A DNA stretch of 64,000 bases from Gigantopelta aegis (taxonomy: Eukaryota; Mollusca; Gastropoda; Neomphalida; Peltospiridae): assembly GCF_016097555.1 (NCBI RefSeq), contig NC_054704.1:29156018-29220017 (forward strand). The letters run 5' to 3'. The notes under the pieces are model-generated. The model did not search any database, was not told the origin of the DNA, and worked only from the letters and a program-made list of their open reading frames with translations. Shown piece after piece: positions 9,235-20,250 of the stretch. Position 1 is the stretch's first letter. Every line of letters starts with the position of its first letter. Position numbers and translations under genes: made by a program.

Positions 9235-12200
9235 GTTAGTATTAAAATACATTTGGTCCTCATGGTATTTATGTCCAAAACGTAGTAAAACAAAAATTTG
9301 AAATAATTAATATCTAACACCTAGCCATCTAACATTTATTTCGAAGGGCCCATAAATTCGCTCGGCACTCTATATATGCGGAGGGTTATTTCTCGTTCCA
9401 GCCAGTGCACCATGACTGGTATATCAAAGGCCGTGGTATGTACCACCCTGTCTGTGGGATGGTGCATATAAAAGATCCCTTGCTGCTAGTCGAAAAGAGT
9501 AGCCCATGAATTGGCGACAGCGGGTTTCTTATCTCAATATGTGTGGTCCTTAACCATGTCTGACGCCATATAACCGTAAATAAAATGTGTTGAGTGCGTC
9601 GTTAAATAAAACATTTCTTTCTTCTTCTTTTTTCTATATATGCGAAAGTTTTCAAACATTTTATCAATATTATATCAATTATATATATCAATGTTTGTCA
9701 ATACATTTATCAATGTTTGTTTGTTATCAATAATTAAAATGTTCTGAATTGTCACACCCTGACGACTTCCTATGGTGTATCTTTAAAAGGTCCTCACAAG
9801 ACCCAGTATCACAAAAATCCTGGCGCATGCCGAACCGTCAAATGACTTGTTAACGCTTAACTTTGGTTTTTAGGCTGGCTCGATGTTATTGAAAGACTTT
9901 TTAATGACCAACATTTCAAATATTTTCAGCAGAATATATTAGTGGCGATATATTAAACTTTGGTCGTTCTAATATTTGTACTAGGTTAAATTTAATTTAA
10001 TTTCCTACTGGACAAAATCCATGAAGGAGTTTGGGCTTCTTACAAAACTAAGACGACCAGAAAACAATTGAATATACGCCACTGTTTTCTAAACAAGAAA
10101 ACATATCTAATATGTAAATATAAGAGTCGGAAACATCTTACAATGCAGCAAACTCAGAAATGTCCCTTTAACTTTGGTTTTCAGGCTGGCTCGGTGGGGA
10201 AAATGACCAACATTTCAAATCATTCAGATGTCGATCTTATTGTGTTCATTGATGACTATTCTACCATGAAGGAGTTCAAAACTAATCTTGGAAGTGTTTT
10301 GGAAAAGTTAGAGCGACATGTACGAAATGATTTAAATTGGGCAAAAGAGGTGACACACAAAAACACTACGCCTCACGCTGTTCAATTCGAAGTAAAACTG
10401 AAAGGATACGATGATGACGACGATGACGTGATTCAAGTGGATCTGTTGCCAGCACTGGATCTTTTTCCAGCATCAGACGAACTTGATGAACGAGGTACAG
10501 GTTATCAATCAGTCCATCTACCGCTAAACTCAACCTGTCGTCAACGGTTACGACGGTTGTGTTGTAATTTCCCAAACTCTCGACTTACGATGGGTGCGCT
10601 CTGATTAACAACTTACAGGTCGTACGAGAATCAAGTTGTAAGAGCGCTCAGACTAGCAACTGAACAGTCATAGAAGTCGTGACAGTGGAAAGTTAGCCAA
10701 ATTAGTACTTGCAGTTGGTAGTCTGAACCGAGCATATCAGTCAACCACTTGAAACATAATTACACCCACTGAAGGTTCAAGCACATATGTCTTGGACACG
10801 CCTTCAGAGTTATCAGCGAAATGACAGGTATTAAGTTCGATATGTTGCCCATTGTTCTGATAACCAATTTCGTTTTGCATAACCTGTAAATTATATCCTA
10901 AATTTAAAAAAAGAATTTTGTTTTGTTTAATGACATCACTAGAGCACATATATTTATTAATCATCAGCTATTGGATGTCAAATCTGGTAATTTCGAAATA
11001 TAGTCTTAGAGAGGAAACCAAGTACATTAGTAGCAAGGGATCTTTTATATGCTCCATCCCAGACAGGATAGCACATACCATGGCCTTTGATATACCATCG
11101 GTGATCCACTGGCTGGAACAAGAAATAGCCCAATGGGCCCACTGACAGGATCGAACCCAGACCGACTACACATCAAAGCAGGTGCTTTACCACTGGGCTA
11201 CGTCTCGCTCCTTTCTAAATTTAATGCGAGAATGAAAATAATCTCTTTTTTTTTGCAAACTTGGAAGTGTTGACAATTATATGTAGCTTATAGCTCGAGG
11301 GTCCTCAAGTCACATTCAGTTTAAAAATGTAAAAATATGTGCACTCTATGCAACAGATTTCCCCACATTTTTCGACAGCCAAACAGTCGACACATAGTCT
11401 AAAATACAAGTACACATACTTTCCTGAATCTGATGTCATAGTGATTTAGTGTGATTGTTTTTAGTTTACTCATAACATTAAAATTATGTTATTAATGACT
11501 AGAACTAATGCTACAAGAGGGGCGAGATGTAGCCCAGTGGTAAAGCACTCGCTCGATGTATGGTCGGTTTGGGATCGATCCCCGTCAGTGGGCCCATTAG
11601 GCTATTTCTCGCTCCAGCCAGTGCACCACGACTGGTACATCAAAAGCCGTGGTATGTGCTATCCTGTCTATGGGATGGTGCATATAAAATATCCCTTGCT
11701 GCTAATCGAAAAGAGTAGCCCATGAAGTGGTGACAGTGGGTTTCCTCCCTCGATTATCTGTATGGTCCGTAACCATATGTCCGACGCCATATAACCGTAA
11801 ATAGAATGTGTTGAGTGCATTGTTAAATAAAACAATTCTTTCGTTTTTTAATGCTACAAGAAAGCCCCACCCCACCCCACCCCTATCTGAAACCAGCCAG
11901 GTTTCTTCTGCATCACCTGTACAGAAATATATAAATTTAATGTCATAACTGAACTCCAAAATAATCAAACTAAAGGTTTGTGGTATCAAATTTACGAAGC
12001 TGTGTGTATTTAAGACAGAGTACTTAAAAATCTTTTGGATTAAAATAGACAGATTTCACGTATAAATACAATACAGCTCAAAATTGACATATTTCACATA
12101 TAAATACAATACGGCTCAAAATCGACACATTTCACATATAAATACTATAAGGCAAGACTATACTCGAGCTATGTTATATGATGATTTTAAACAAATAAAA

Positions 12201-15200
12201 TAATACAGAAAACACAATCACTGTATTTTTAGATCTCATGGAGGAATGTAAGCTGATCTATAAAGACATGAAGTCAAAATCTTCCATAGAGAGAAGATAC
12301 TATTCTGTATGTTTTGCCGAGATCCAAACAGAATTTGTGAAATCCACTCCAAGCGATGTTAGGGATTTGATTAGACTGCTCAAGTATTGGAAATATGTAT
12401 GTATGATGTACATATTTATGCAATATTTATCATCTAATTCTATATTAATTTTTTACCATTATTTACTAAATATAGGATATATTGTCATTAAAATGATTAT
12501 GTCAATTTTAAATTTGTTTTGTTAATTTTAATACATATATTATTATTATATATTTGTTTAGTTATAACGAATAATAAGCCATGAACGTTCTTCAGTAAAT
12601 ACTTTAGGGAGGTGTAGTATGCATATTTATGGTCATAGTTTGGTTCATATATTATATTAACCATGTATGTTAACATTGTCATCTATATTATTCTATTTGG
12701 CAATGTGCATCCTTTAACAGTTTGCTAATAGTATAGTCAGCTATTTTGGGATGGGATGTGAAGAATGATTAGACGAGTAAAATTAGCTCTACTGGTCTAC
12801 CAGTAAACAAAAATTATACAAATGATTTTGCGATTAAATGATGTTTATTAATGACAGTATGATTCATATGATATTTTACACTCTTTTATTTGCGCAATAG
12901 CTCGATGTGGCCCCTAACTCTTACCAGCTTGTACTTAAAATGCTTTATGGTGTAATATTTTTTGAAAATGTTTCTTGCTAAACAGAAAAGAAAAATAATG
13001 TTTGTGTCACAACACAACATATTTTAAAACTATTGCTATTTGGAAGGAAATGTTTTATTTAATGACACACTCAACACATTTTATTTACAGTTATATGGCA
13101 TCAGACATAAGGTTACGGACTACACAGATATTGAGAGAGGAAACCCGCTGTCGACACTTCGTGGGCTACTCTTTTCGATTAGCAGCAAGGGATCTTTTAT
13201 ATGCACCATCCCACAGACAGGATAGTACATACCACAGCCTTTGGTACACCAGTTGTGGAGCACTGGCTGGAACGAGAAATAGCCCAATGGGTCCACTGAC
13301 GTGGATCAATTCTAGACTCGCTATTTGGTGTCTAATGTATGGTTATTTCAGCACTTGGTCTTAAGAACAAGAAAAGAAACCTGTTGCTACAAAAGCTATG
13401 CCTACCAAATAGCAGCAAGGCATCTTTTAGTTGCTTTGTCAGACAGGAAAGTACCTTTGGCATACCATTGGAAAGGCACTGGTTGAGGTGGGGAAACATT
13501 AGGGAGATACATGTGCACCCGTCATCTTCCCTAAAAGATTGTGTATTTCATTAGCTCATTTTATTCTAGTATTCTTAGCTCACTTTGGTGTGTGTGTATG
13601 TCTCTGTGTGTATGTATCTGTATGTGTCTCTGTGCATGTGTTTGTTTTGTGTGTGTGTGTGTGGTGGTTGTGGGGGAGGAGGGTTAAAAAAAATTCGTCT
13701 AGACCTCTTATTAAATTAAGTGTAAATGGATTTCCATTAAAGCTGAATAAGATAATAATCAGCTAATAAAAGTAGACCTTTTACAGGATTCATGTGATTT
13801 TCAGACTGAACATGTTCCGGTTACATCATGTTTCCTGGAGTATTTGGTTATACACTTATGGCAAAATGAATGGGATGAAGCTGAAGAGCTGGATGTTCAT
13901 CCTAAGGTTAAAGAGGTTGTTTGTCAACTGAAAAACATTCATGAACTGGAGATAACATGGCCAGACAGGTACACATCTACAGAGTATAATCCTCTACGGT
14001 AAGTATTCCACATACTTTATATTCAGTTTTCTCATTTTTAAAGGAAAGGAATGTTTGAAAAAAGAAATTTTGCTTTGTTCAACGACACCACTGGAACACA
14101 TTCATTAATTAATCATCGGATATTGGATGTCAAACATTTGGTAATTCTGGCTTGTAGTCATCAGAGGAAACCCACATGTTTTCCTAATGGAACAGGGAAT
14201 CTTTTATAAGCACTTGTACATATGTACATGTTTATATAGAAATGATGTGAACCACTTTATGCACTGTTCAGAGCAGATCGACCACCACTGATTGGGTTTT
14301 TCTCATTCCAACCAGTGCACCACAACTGGAAAAAGGCGATGGCATGTGGTTGGTTTCCTGTCTGTGGGAAAGTGCATAAAAAATATCCCTTGCTGCATTA
14401 AGAAAAATGTAGCAGGTTTCCTCTGATGACTACGAGTCAGAAATACCAAATGTTTGACATCCAATCACTGATCATCAATTAATCAATGTGCTCTAGTTGT
14501 GTCGTTAAAAACAATACTTCTTTTTTTCTTTTTTTTTGTTCAGAGTATTGCTAGAACTTTGTATTTTAATCACATTCACAGATAATTTTCAAAGCCCAGT
14601 AGTAAAGTGCCCTCTTGATGCATTGGGCTATTTCTCATTCCAGCCAGTACACCAAGCCCGGTATATCAAAGGCTGTGGTATGTACAATCCTGTCTATTGG
14701 ATGGTGCATATCAAAGATCCCTAGCTACTAATGGAAAAAATGTAGCGGGTTTCCTCTCTAAGCATAGATGTCATAATTACCAGATGTTTGACTATTGCCA
14801 ATGATTAATCAATCAATGTGCTCCAGTGGAGTCGTTAAACAAAAAAAACTAACTCTCTTGAATAGTGATGTAATTTGTATAATTTCTAGTGTAAGATCCT
14901 TTTCAGCACTTACATGAAAACAAAAGTAATAATAACACTTTTTACACATTATTGGGAATACAAAGTGTACAGTAAAATAAATTCATAGATCATAATTTTA
15001 TTATAAAGTTAACCTTGAACTCATCCTGAAGGCTAACTGAGCCTCTGAACCTCTACATATTATTTCAACCTGTTTAGTGTTAAAACCTACCAGTACAGCA
15101 ATAACACCATAAATAGTCACATTTTCAAATAAGTCAAACATTTCATTGCTGAAAGCAATTGTTTTGACTGGTAACAGGGACAGAAATAAGCAGAATTTTT

Positions 15201-16120
15201 CCCTAGTCCACCAGACAAGTACATCTACAAATCTACTTGTCTAACAATATTTTTACTTGTCCAAATAAGTTGTTAGGGTTTTTTCATGTGCAAGGACAAT
15301 GTTTTTCATTATGCATTATGCATTTTTACTTGTTCACTGGACAACTGATGTACATTTTGCTTATCCAAGCAGATTATTACTTGTCAGGACAAACGAATAA
15401 ATGCTTACTTCAAACAATGGATAAAACTTTCCACAGTCTTCTACTTTATTCTTCTTGTTTCTCTGGTTCTAATTTATATACAAATATTTATATTTTGATT
15501 GGTTAAAAATGCAGTAGTTTTACTTTTCTCAATATTCTTTTATTTTATCTCAACATATCCATGTTGCTGATCAATTGTATAATGTAGGTCAGGTCAGGTC
15601 AGAGAGTTTAACGTACACATTCAGAGCAAGCTGTTGTAGCGCACGCCTGTCCTGGGCGCAGGTGTCGACCTCAGCGGGTTCCTCCGTCCAGGACAGGACA
15701 TAATGTAGGAAAAGGTCTTTATATAGGCTATGCCTGTTGATCAATCCCATCTGATCTGTAAATATCATAAACAGAAATAAATATTGTTTAAACCAATACT
15801 GTTCATATTCCGTCTTTGAAATATTTCACACATATTTTAGGAAAAAGCCAGTTCTGTTGGATCCTATGAATCCCCACATCAATGTGTTGTCTTTTGGTAA
15901 TGATGAGTTGAAAGACATTGTGGAGAAATCAACTGAACTTCTTAACAGAATGAATACAAAGAAAAGAAGAAGAAGAAGGAATAAACAGAAGCCAACAACC
16001 CAAAGGCAAATTCAGAAGCCAACAACCCAAAGGCAAATTCAGAAGCCAACAACCCAAATGCAAATCCAGAAGCCAGAGAAAGAATCCAAGAAATCATGTT
16101 GTAGATGCATTATAAGTTAA
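8626..16120 (+). CDS. C2H2 zinc-finger / OAS-family nucleotidyltransferase with CaaX end (5 exons)
   Basis: Exons: 8626-9234, 10185-10494, 12233-12396, 13787-13998 (13805 is an alternative acceptor) and 15841-16120. Their phases (0, 1, 0, 2) fit exactly, and the total is 1575 nt, or 524 residues plus TAA. OAS-family enzymes sense double-stranded RNA and make 2'-5' linked oligoadenylates from ATP. Here the nucleotidyltransferase signature G-S-x-x-G-K is followed by S-D-V-D-L, and a third Asp stands in V-D-L-L-P. The OAS1_C hallmark K-P-V-L-L-D-P opens the last exon. The N-terminus carries three zinc fingers. The C-terminus has basic tandem repeats and ends C-I-I-S. All three catalytic Asp residues (D218, D220, D289) are present, so activity is plausible. 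Fusion to zinc fingers is unusual for OAS. SINEs and MITEs fill the introns. RNA data would decide the exon 4 acceptor. Confidence 0.85.
9384..9628 (+). mobile_element. SINE, tail A, headless, in OAS intron 1
   Basis: It begins inside the body (TATTTCTCGTTCCAGCCAG) and ends GTCGTTAAATAAAACATTTC with a pyrimidine-rich tail. Confidence 0.85.
9856..10045 (+). pseudogene. Decayed duplicate of OAS exon 2 start with its acceptor
   Basis: TTAACTTTGGTTTTTAG followed by GGCTGGCTCG mirrors the real exon 2 boundary (TTAACTTTGGTTTTCAG then GGCTGGCTCG). Further down, ATGACCAACATTTCAAAT and ATCCATGAAGGAGTTT match exon 2 text in the same order. Insertions and frame loss between them show decay. It lies 330 bp upstream of the functional exon. 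Confidence 0.75.
10075..10172. mobile_element. MITE remnant (TTAA type) abutting OAS exon 2 acceptor
   Basis: It ends with GCAGCAAACTCAGAAATG then TCCCTTTAA, the same terminal sequence as the complete element at 63131-63529. The blocks CTAAACAAGAAAACATAT and ATCTTACAAT are also shared. Only about 15 bases separate it from the exon start at 10185. Confidence 0.65.
10185..12396 (+). CDS. OAS-like gene exons 2-3: catalytic core
   Basis: Exon 2 is 10185-10494 (acceptor TTTTCAG, donor GTACAG, phase 1). Exon 3 is 12233-12396 (acceptor TTTTTAG, donor GTATGT, phase 0). Exon 2 encodes the G-S-V-G-K-M-T loop (residues 205-211), metal-binding D218 and D220, and D289 in the strand V-I-Q-V-D-L-L-P. An extra run of six Asp precedes that strand. 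Exon 3 encodes the L-M-E-E-C-K and S-V-C-F-A-E-I-Q-T-E-F segment and the L-I-R-L-L-K-Y-W helix, both typical of OAS. In vertebrate OAS1 the corresponding loop reads G-S-S-G-K-G-T, so the second G of the loop is replaced by M here. Confidence 0.85.
10911..11213 (-). mobile_element. SINE, head 1 + tail B, minus, OAS intron 2
   Basis: Tail B is at the left (TTGTTTAATGACATCAC) and head 1 at the right (CCACTGGGCTACGTC). Both box regions are recognisable. Confidence 0.85.
11515..11841 (+). mobile_element. SINE, head 1 + tail A, OAS intron 2
   Basis: A near full-length copy: GATGTAGCCCAGTGGTAAAG, then GGGATCGATCC, the body and the tail ending TTAAATAAAACAATTC. Confidence 0.9.
12397..13045. other. 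OAS intron 3, unique AT-rich part
   Basis: AT-rich intronic sequence with no recognised element. Confidence 0.5.
13046..13318 (-). mobile_element. SINE, tail A, minus, OAS intron 3
   Basis: GTTTTATTTAATGACACAC at the left is the complemented tail A. The head is truncated after the GGGTCCACTGACG region. A second, more diverged fragment seems to follow to about 13520. Confidence 0.75.
13588..13665. repeat. Impure (TG)n tract
   Basis: A run of TGTGTGTATG-type variants. Confidence 0.8.
13787..16120 (+). CDS. OAS-like gene exons 4-5: OAS C-domain, repeats, CaaX
   Basis: Exon 4 (13787-13998) encodes the helical part with F-L-E-Y-L-V-I-H-L-W and a T-W-P-D-R-Y strand. Exon 5 (15841-16120) starts in phase 2 with K-K-P-V-L-L-D-P-M-N-P, the OAS1_C signature. 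It is followed by a helix, a stretch of Lys/Arg (K-K-R-R-R-R-R), three 9-residue repeats (K-P-T-T-Q-R-Q-I-Q, encoded by 27-bp units at 15986-16066) and the end S-K-K-S-C-C-R-C-I-I-S. The last four residues fit a CaaX box, with Ser favouring farnesylation. Two nearby Cys and the basic stretch would help membrane binding. Compared with vertebrate OAS1, the segment between exon 4 and the L-L-D-P motif is shorter. Confidence 0.8.
14060..14850. mobile_element. Cluster of three SINE fragments, OAS intron 4
   Basis: A minus-strand tail-B fragment (about 14066-14215), a plus-strand tail-B copy (about 14280-14512) and a plus-strand head 1/tail-B copy (about 14590-14850). Each ends near a GTCGTTAAA-type block. 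Confidence 0.7.
15165..15410. mobile_element. Possible DNA-element remnant with repeated ACTTGTC motifs
   Basis: TCTACTTGTCTAAC, TTTTACTTGTCCAA, TTTTACTTGTTCACTGG and TTATTACTTGTCAGG recur at irregular intervals, in a style seen in short inverted-repeat elements. No clear termini were found. Confidence 0.3.
15586..15705. mobile_element. Fragment of the GGTCAG-type repeat
   Basis: It holds GGTCAGGTCAGGTCAG, AACGTACACATTCAGAGCAA and GCGCACGCCTGTCCTGGGCG, the same order as 4435-4507. It ends soon after a CCTCCGTCCAGGACAGGA block. Confidence 0.75.
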
Positions 16121-16195
16121 ACACATTAGAAGTCTGGTACTGACATATCATGTAGTAATTAATTTATCATCCATAAGTCAACGTGCCACCATTTG

Positions 16196-16520
16196 TCATG
16201 TCAAGACCAAGACCAAAGTGTTTAACGTGAACATTCAGAGCAAGCTTTTGTAGTGCACGCCTGTCCTGGGCACAGGTGTCGGCCTCAGCTGGCTCCTCCA
16301 TCCAGGACAGCAAAGGGTTGGGGAGGGAAGAGGAGAGACCGCCTGCATTGGCAGGTGCAAGAGAGCACCAGCAGTCTGGCAGCAGCCAGCAACAGGCGGA
16401 GGGTGGTATGGTGCTATGTAATTTGGAATATTTTCCGTAGGATTGAGCCAAAAGGAAATGGGTGCGCATTTTTGTGAAGGAAATTTTGCGCAATTTTGAA
16501 CAGTCAGTCTAAAGACGGTC
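16196..16520. mobile_element. GGTCAG-type repeat, uninterrupted copy
   Basis: The block order is AACGTGAACATTCAGAGCAA, GCACGCCTGTCCTGGGC, AAAGGGTTGGGGAGGG and GAGAGCACCAGCAGTCTGG, ending in a TTTTGAACAGTCAG stretch. It shows what the copy at 4435-5085 looked like before its SINE insertion. It lies just downstream of the OAS-like stop. Confidence 0.75.
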
Positions 16521-17130
16521 AGTCTCTATTTGCTGTAGCAGCTTAATATAGTCTGGGTTAAAAAAATAGTTCCTCATAAAAAAAAAATAGTTTCTCATAA
16601 AAAAAAAAACACCTACAAAATTCTGATATGCCTTTTGAAATCTTTCTTTGATGATTACAATCGTAGGTCAACCTCTGTAGTATTTAAATAACCCATTGGT
16701 TTGAAGTTACTTATTATAATGTAGTACTAAATGATAACAACTGTGCAAGTCGTATAGCTCCACTCGTATAACAGCAACACAGGGCGGTACTCTGACTGAA
16801 AATATTTAGTGGTCGTCCCATGCTGATTTTTTACACAGTACTCGTCAGTTGAGAGCACTCCCTAAAAATAGTCATGTGACCCTCTCGACAGTGTTGTATT
16901 TTTCACAGAATATATTCTAACATAGAAATTGCATTGAATTGCATGGAGTTGGTGTGCAACCTTAACGAATGTGTTAAATTCAAAAAGTGGTATTCCTGAG
17001 AAAACATTTTAAAAACATTTTTATGTGATGCTCAGTTTGTACTTATATTTTCTGTTCTATCCAAAATAACATGAATCTTATGTAACGGTCACATTATAGT
17101 TATTTGAAAATGCTTAAGGCATTAAAACAA
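16521..17130. other. Intergenic, nothing recognised
   Basis: AT-rich; two short A runs at about 16577-16608. Confidence 0.5.
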
Positions 17131-17132
17131 CA

Positions 17133-17790
17133 TGTCGAGTGAGCTCTGAGGTCTTGTGGATAAGCTGCTGGACAATCAAGCTGATGACTGTGGTTCAAAT
17201 CCCATCAAAGCTGGCTCACACATTCATTCATCTTTCTCATCTATCACCCTCTGCCTATCATTCTCATTATCTTAATATAAAAAAACATTCCAATTTCTCC
17301 TACGATTTTAATCTTTTTTCCATCCTTTCTGTCAGTTTCCTCTGACTCCATCACCCATCTGTCTCAACTTCCTCCATGGTTGCAGTCTCTGTGTATTTCC
17401 TGCACCCACATGGCATCCTCGTCCTCTGCCGCTAATAAAGCTGGTCTGACCCATGGCACTAACAATGCCAGAAGTAATTACTGAACACTCCCTGAAGAGG
17501 TTAGACTAAGCCCACAGCTAAAAGCTGATGGAGAATGGCAGGTGTGTGGCACATATAACCACAAGAGACAAGCACCTGTCGTGGTTGGAAAGACAAGGAC
17601 TGGGATGTGGAGGTGGACAGCGAAAGAAGTTGAAAGACAGGAATTGCCAGATCGGGAAGAAATGAGACGGAATTCAAAGGAGAGAAAGGAAAGGGGGCAG
17701 TGGGATAAAAAAAAAAGAGCCAAAAACCAAACAAACAAAAAAACAAAAAACCCAACAAAAAACAAAACAAATGTCATATAATAATGGTAA
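17133..17790 (+). mobile_element. tRNA-headed SINE of a different family
   Basis: A tRNA-like head with box A-like GAGCTCTGAGGTCTTGTGG and box B-like GTGGTTCAAATCCC, spaced about 40 bp, is followed by pyrimidine-rich DNA. Body blocks follow (CAACTTCCTCCATGG, GGCAGGTGTGTGGCAC) and then an A-rich end near 17780. The length of about 650 bp is long for a SINE, so two adjacent elements are possible. Confidence 0.55.
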
Positions 17791-18124
17791 GTATTGAGTA
17801 ACTGATTTTAATTTTTTAATAGGTGGAATGTAGTTTACATATGTCAAACTAAGTGGACAATGCAATCTGATGGATATTGTTTACTTATACCAAAATGTGT
17901 CGATGATTTGAAATGGCCACACCTTTGGTTTGTTCACTGGTTTTCATTAATATATAATATTTGTGTTATTTTAGGCTATTATGGTATATCTGGAGTATGC
18001 AATTTGGTGTCTAACATATGGTTATTTCAACACATGCTTGAGAGAGGAAATGCTTTTGTCACATAGGCTACTATGACCAAAAAAGCAGCAAGGGATCTTT
18101 TATATACCTTTTTTATTGATATAT

Positions 18125-18955
18125 CTGGGTGGTGGGACAAAGCCCAGTGGTAAAGAGACCGTCAATGGGCCCATTGGGCTATTTCTCTATTTACCACTGG
18201 TATCAAAGGCTGTGGTATGTGCTATCATGTAAATAATGATGCTGGTAATGTTATTTTCAGCAGTGTATTGGTAAAAAAGACGACCGTCTTTTTGCGAAGT
18301 GGACGTTGTTCACAGCAGGGTGGGATCTAGCTCAATAAGTATTTACCACTGGTATCAAAGGCTGTGGTATGTGCTATCATGTAAATAATGATGCTGGTAA
18401 TGATGTTATTTTCAGCAGTGTATTGGTAAAAAAAGACGACCGTCTTTTTGCGAAGTGGACGTTGTTCACAGCAGGGTGGGATCTAGCTCAATAAGTATTT
18501 ACCACTGGTATCAAAGGCTGTGGTATGTGCTATCATGTAAATAATGATGCTGGTAATGATGTTATTTTCAGCAGTGTATTGGTAAAAAAGACGACCGTCT
18601 TTTTGCGAAGTGGACGTTGTTCACAGCAGGGTGGCATCTAGCTCAATAAGTATTTACCACTGGTATCAAAGGCTGTGGTATGTGCTATCATGTAAATAAT
18701 GATGCTGGTAATGATGTTATGTTCAGCAGTGTATTGGTAAAAAAGACGACCGTCTTTTTGCGAAGTGGACGTTGTTCACAGCAGGGTGGGATCTAGCTCA
18801 ATAAGTATTTACCACTGGTATCAAAGGCTGTGGTATGTGCTATCATGTAAATAATGATGCTGGTAATGATGTTATTTTCAGCAGTGTATTGGTAAAAAAG
18901 ACTACCGTCTTTTTGCGAAGTGGACGTTGTTCACAGCAGGGTGGGATCTAGCTCA
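18125..18955 (+). repeat. Five-copy 155-bp tandem array with SINE-derived sequence
   Basis: The block TTACCACTGGTATCAAAG starts at 18191, 18343, 18499, 18654 and 18809, so the period is 152-156 bp. Units also hold GTAAATAATGATGCTGG, GACGACCGTCTTTTTGCG and a GGGTGGGATCTAGCTCAATA block. The last of these is a SINE head of type 3; the first is SINE body. The array ends by running into the full head-3 SINE at 18938. Confidence 0.9.
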
Positions 18956-19215
18956 ATAAGTAGAGTGCTCGTCTGAGCTGCTTGTGTCGCAGGATCGAAC
19001 CACCTCATTGGACCCATTCTCTGATTGGGTTTTTCCCATTCCAAGCAATGCACCATTACTGGTATATCAAAGACTGTGGTGTGTGCTGTCCTGTCCATGG
19101 GAAAGAGCATATAAAAAAAATCCCTTGCTGCTAATGGAAAAATGTAGCGGGTTTCCTCTAAGACTATGAGTAAAATAATTACCAAATGGTTGACATCCAA
19201 TAGCCAATGGTTAAA
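18938..19215 (+). mobile_element. SINE, head 3 + tail B
   Basis: Head 3 (GGGATCTAGCTCAATAAGTA ... GCAGGATCGAACC) is followed by the common body and a tail-B like end (ATCCAATAGCCAATGG). Confidence 0.8.
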
Positions 19216-20250
19216 GGAATGCTTAAGCAAGGCTTTTGGACTGGTATGCATAGTCAACGATATATAATGCACATTATTGCTTAATATCAACAAGTATATT
19301 ATTATATTTAATTAATAAAACGGTTAAATGTGATGGCTATTATATATAACGGGTGCAGCCATTTTGTTCCATTCCAGTGAATATGCCCTCTGGCGGTTAC
19401 ATAATACTTAACTGTAACGGCAGGAATGAGTCTTAGAACTAGAGAAACAAATCTACCTGCTTTTTGCGGAATGATAAAATAGGCATGCATTGCAATGTTC
19501 TGTAATAATATACATCCCAGTAAGCCAGCAATAAGTATATATTATTTTTCAATACAAAATAAACCACCATTGTCAAAGTGGCTACACAGCAAGAAAAATA
19601 ATTATACCATGTTTTGTCCATGCATTAACATACATACTGAAATGATACACAAATTACATACTGGTATTGTGTAAGATTACCTGTCGCCCCTAAAATGGTA
19701 ATGGGCATGGTTTATTACTGTAACAAGTTCTGTAAAACTATTGATTAAGTAGACTTTTCCATCTAAAATCAAAGAACTGACCAATTACATAGTTCCAAAG
19801 AATAGAAAATTATCACTTGGGTATCGTGTATTGTCGTTTTTGCTCCAAAGTAGCATACCAATAGGCCTAATAGTGTACATTTTTCCTTTGGATTATTTAA
19901 CAGAGAAAATACTATAACCCTGTTTCGTTCAGTTAATGTAACTTGAAATTAATTTAGTTAAATAGTTTATTACATTATCACGTCATTTATGTTGTTTTAC
20001 AAGTCAGGAGAAGCGCCTTGTCGTAAATTATTGCTTTTGTTTACACTGTGCATACAGGAGTTGGGAGGAGCTGACATCACTTTGCCCCAAGCTAGAGTAC
20101 CGAACGCCTCGAAATAAAAGAAAATGGCTGCCCCCAGTTAGCAGGAATAATCACGTTTTTTTATTAACTCTAAACTTTCGTGTTTTTCATTTGTTAAAGT
20201 ATGTGTTGGTGGTCCGGATATGAATCTTTCCAACACATAAGGCTTATGTT
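19215..20250. mobile_element. About 1-kb interspersed repeat, copy 1
   Basis: It shares an ordered series of blocks with 34064-35765: AAGCAAGGCTTTTGGACTGG at the left, then GGCTATTATATATAACGGG, TAAACCACCATTGTCAAAG, AAGCGCCTTGTCGTAAATTA, GGCTGCCCCCAGTTAGCAGG and CTTTCCAACACATAAGGCT at the right. The ends are weakly inverted relative to each other. No coding capacity was recognised. Confidence 0.7.
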
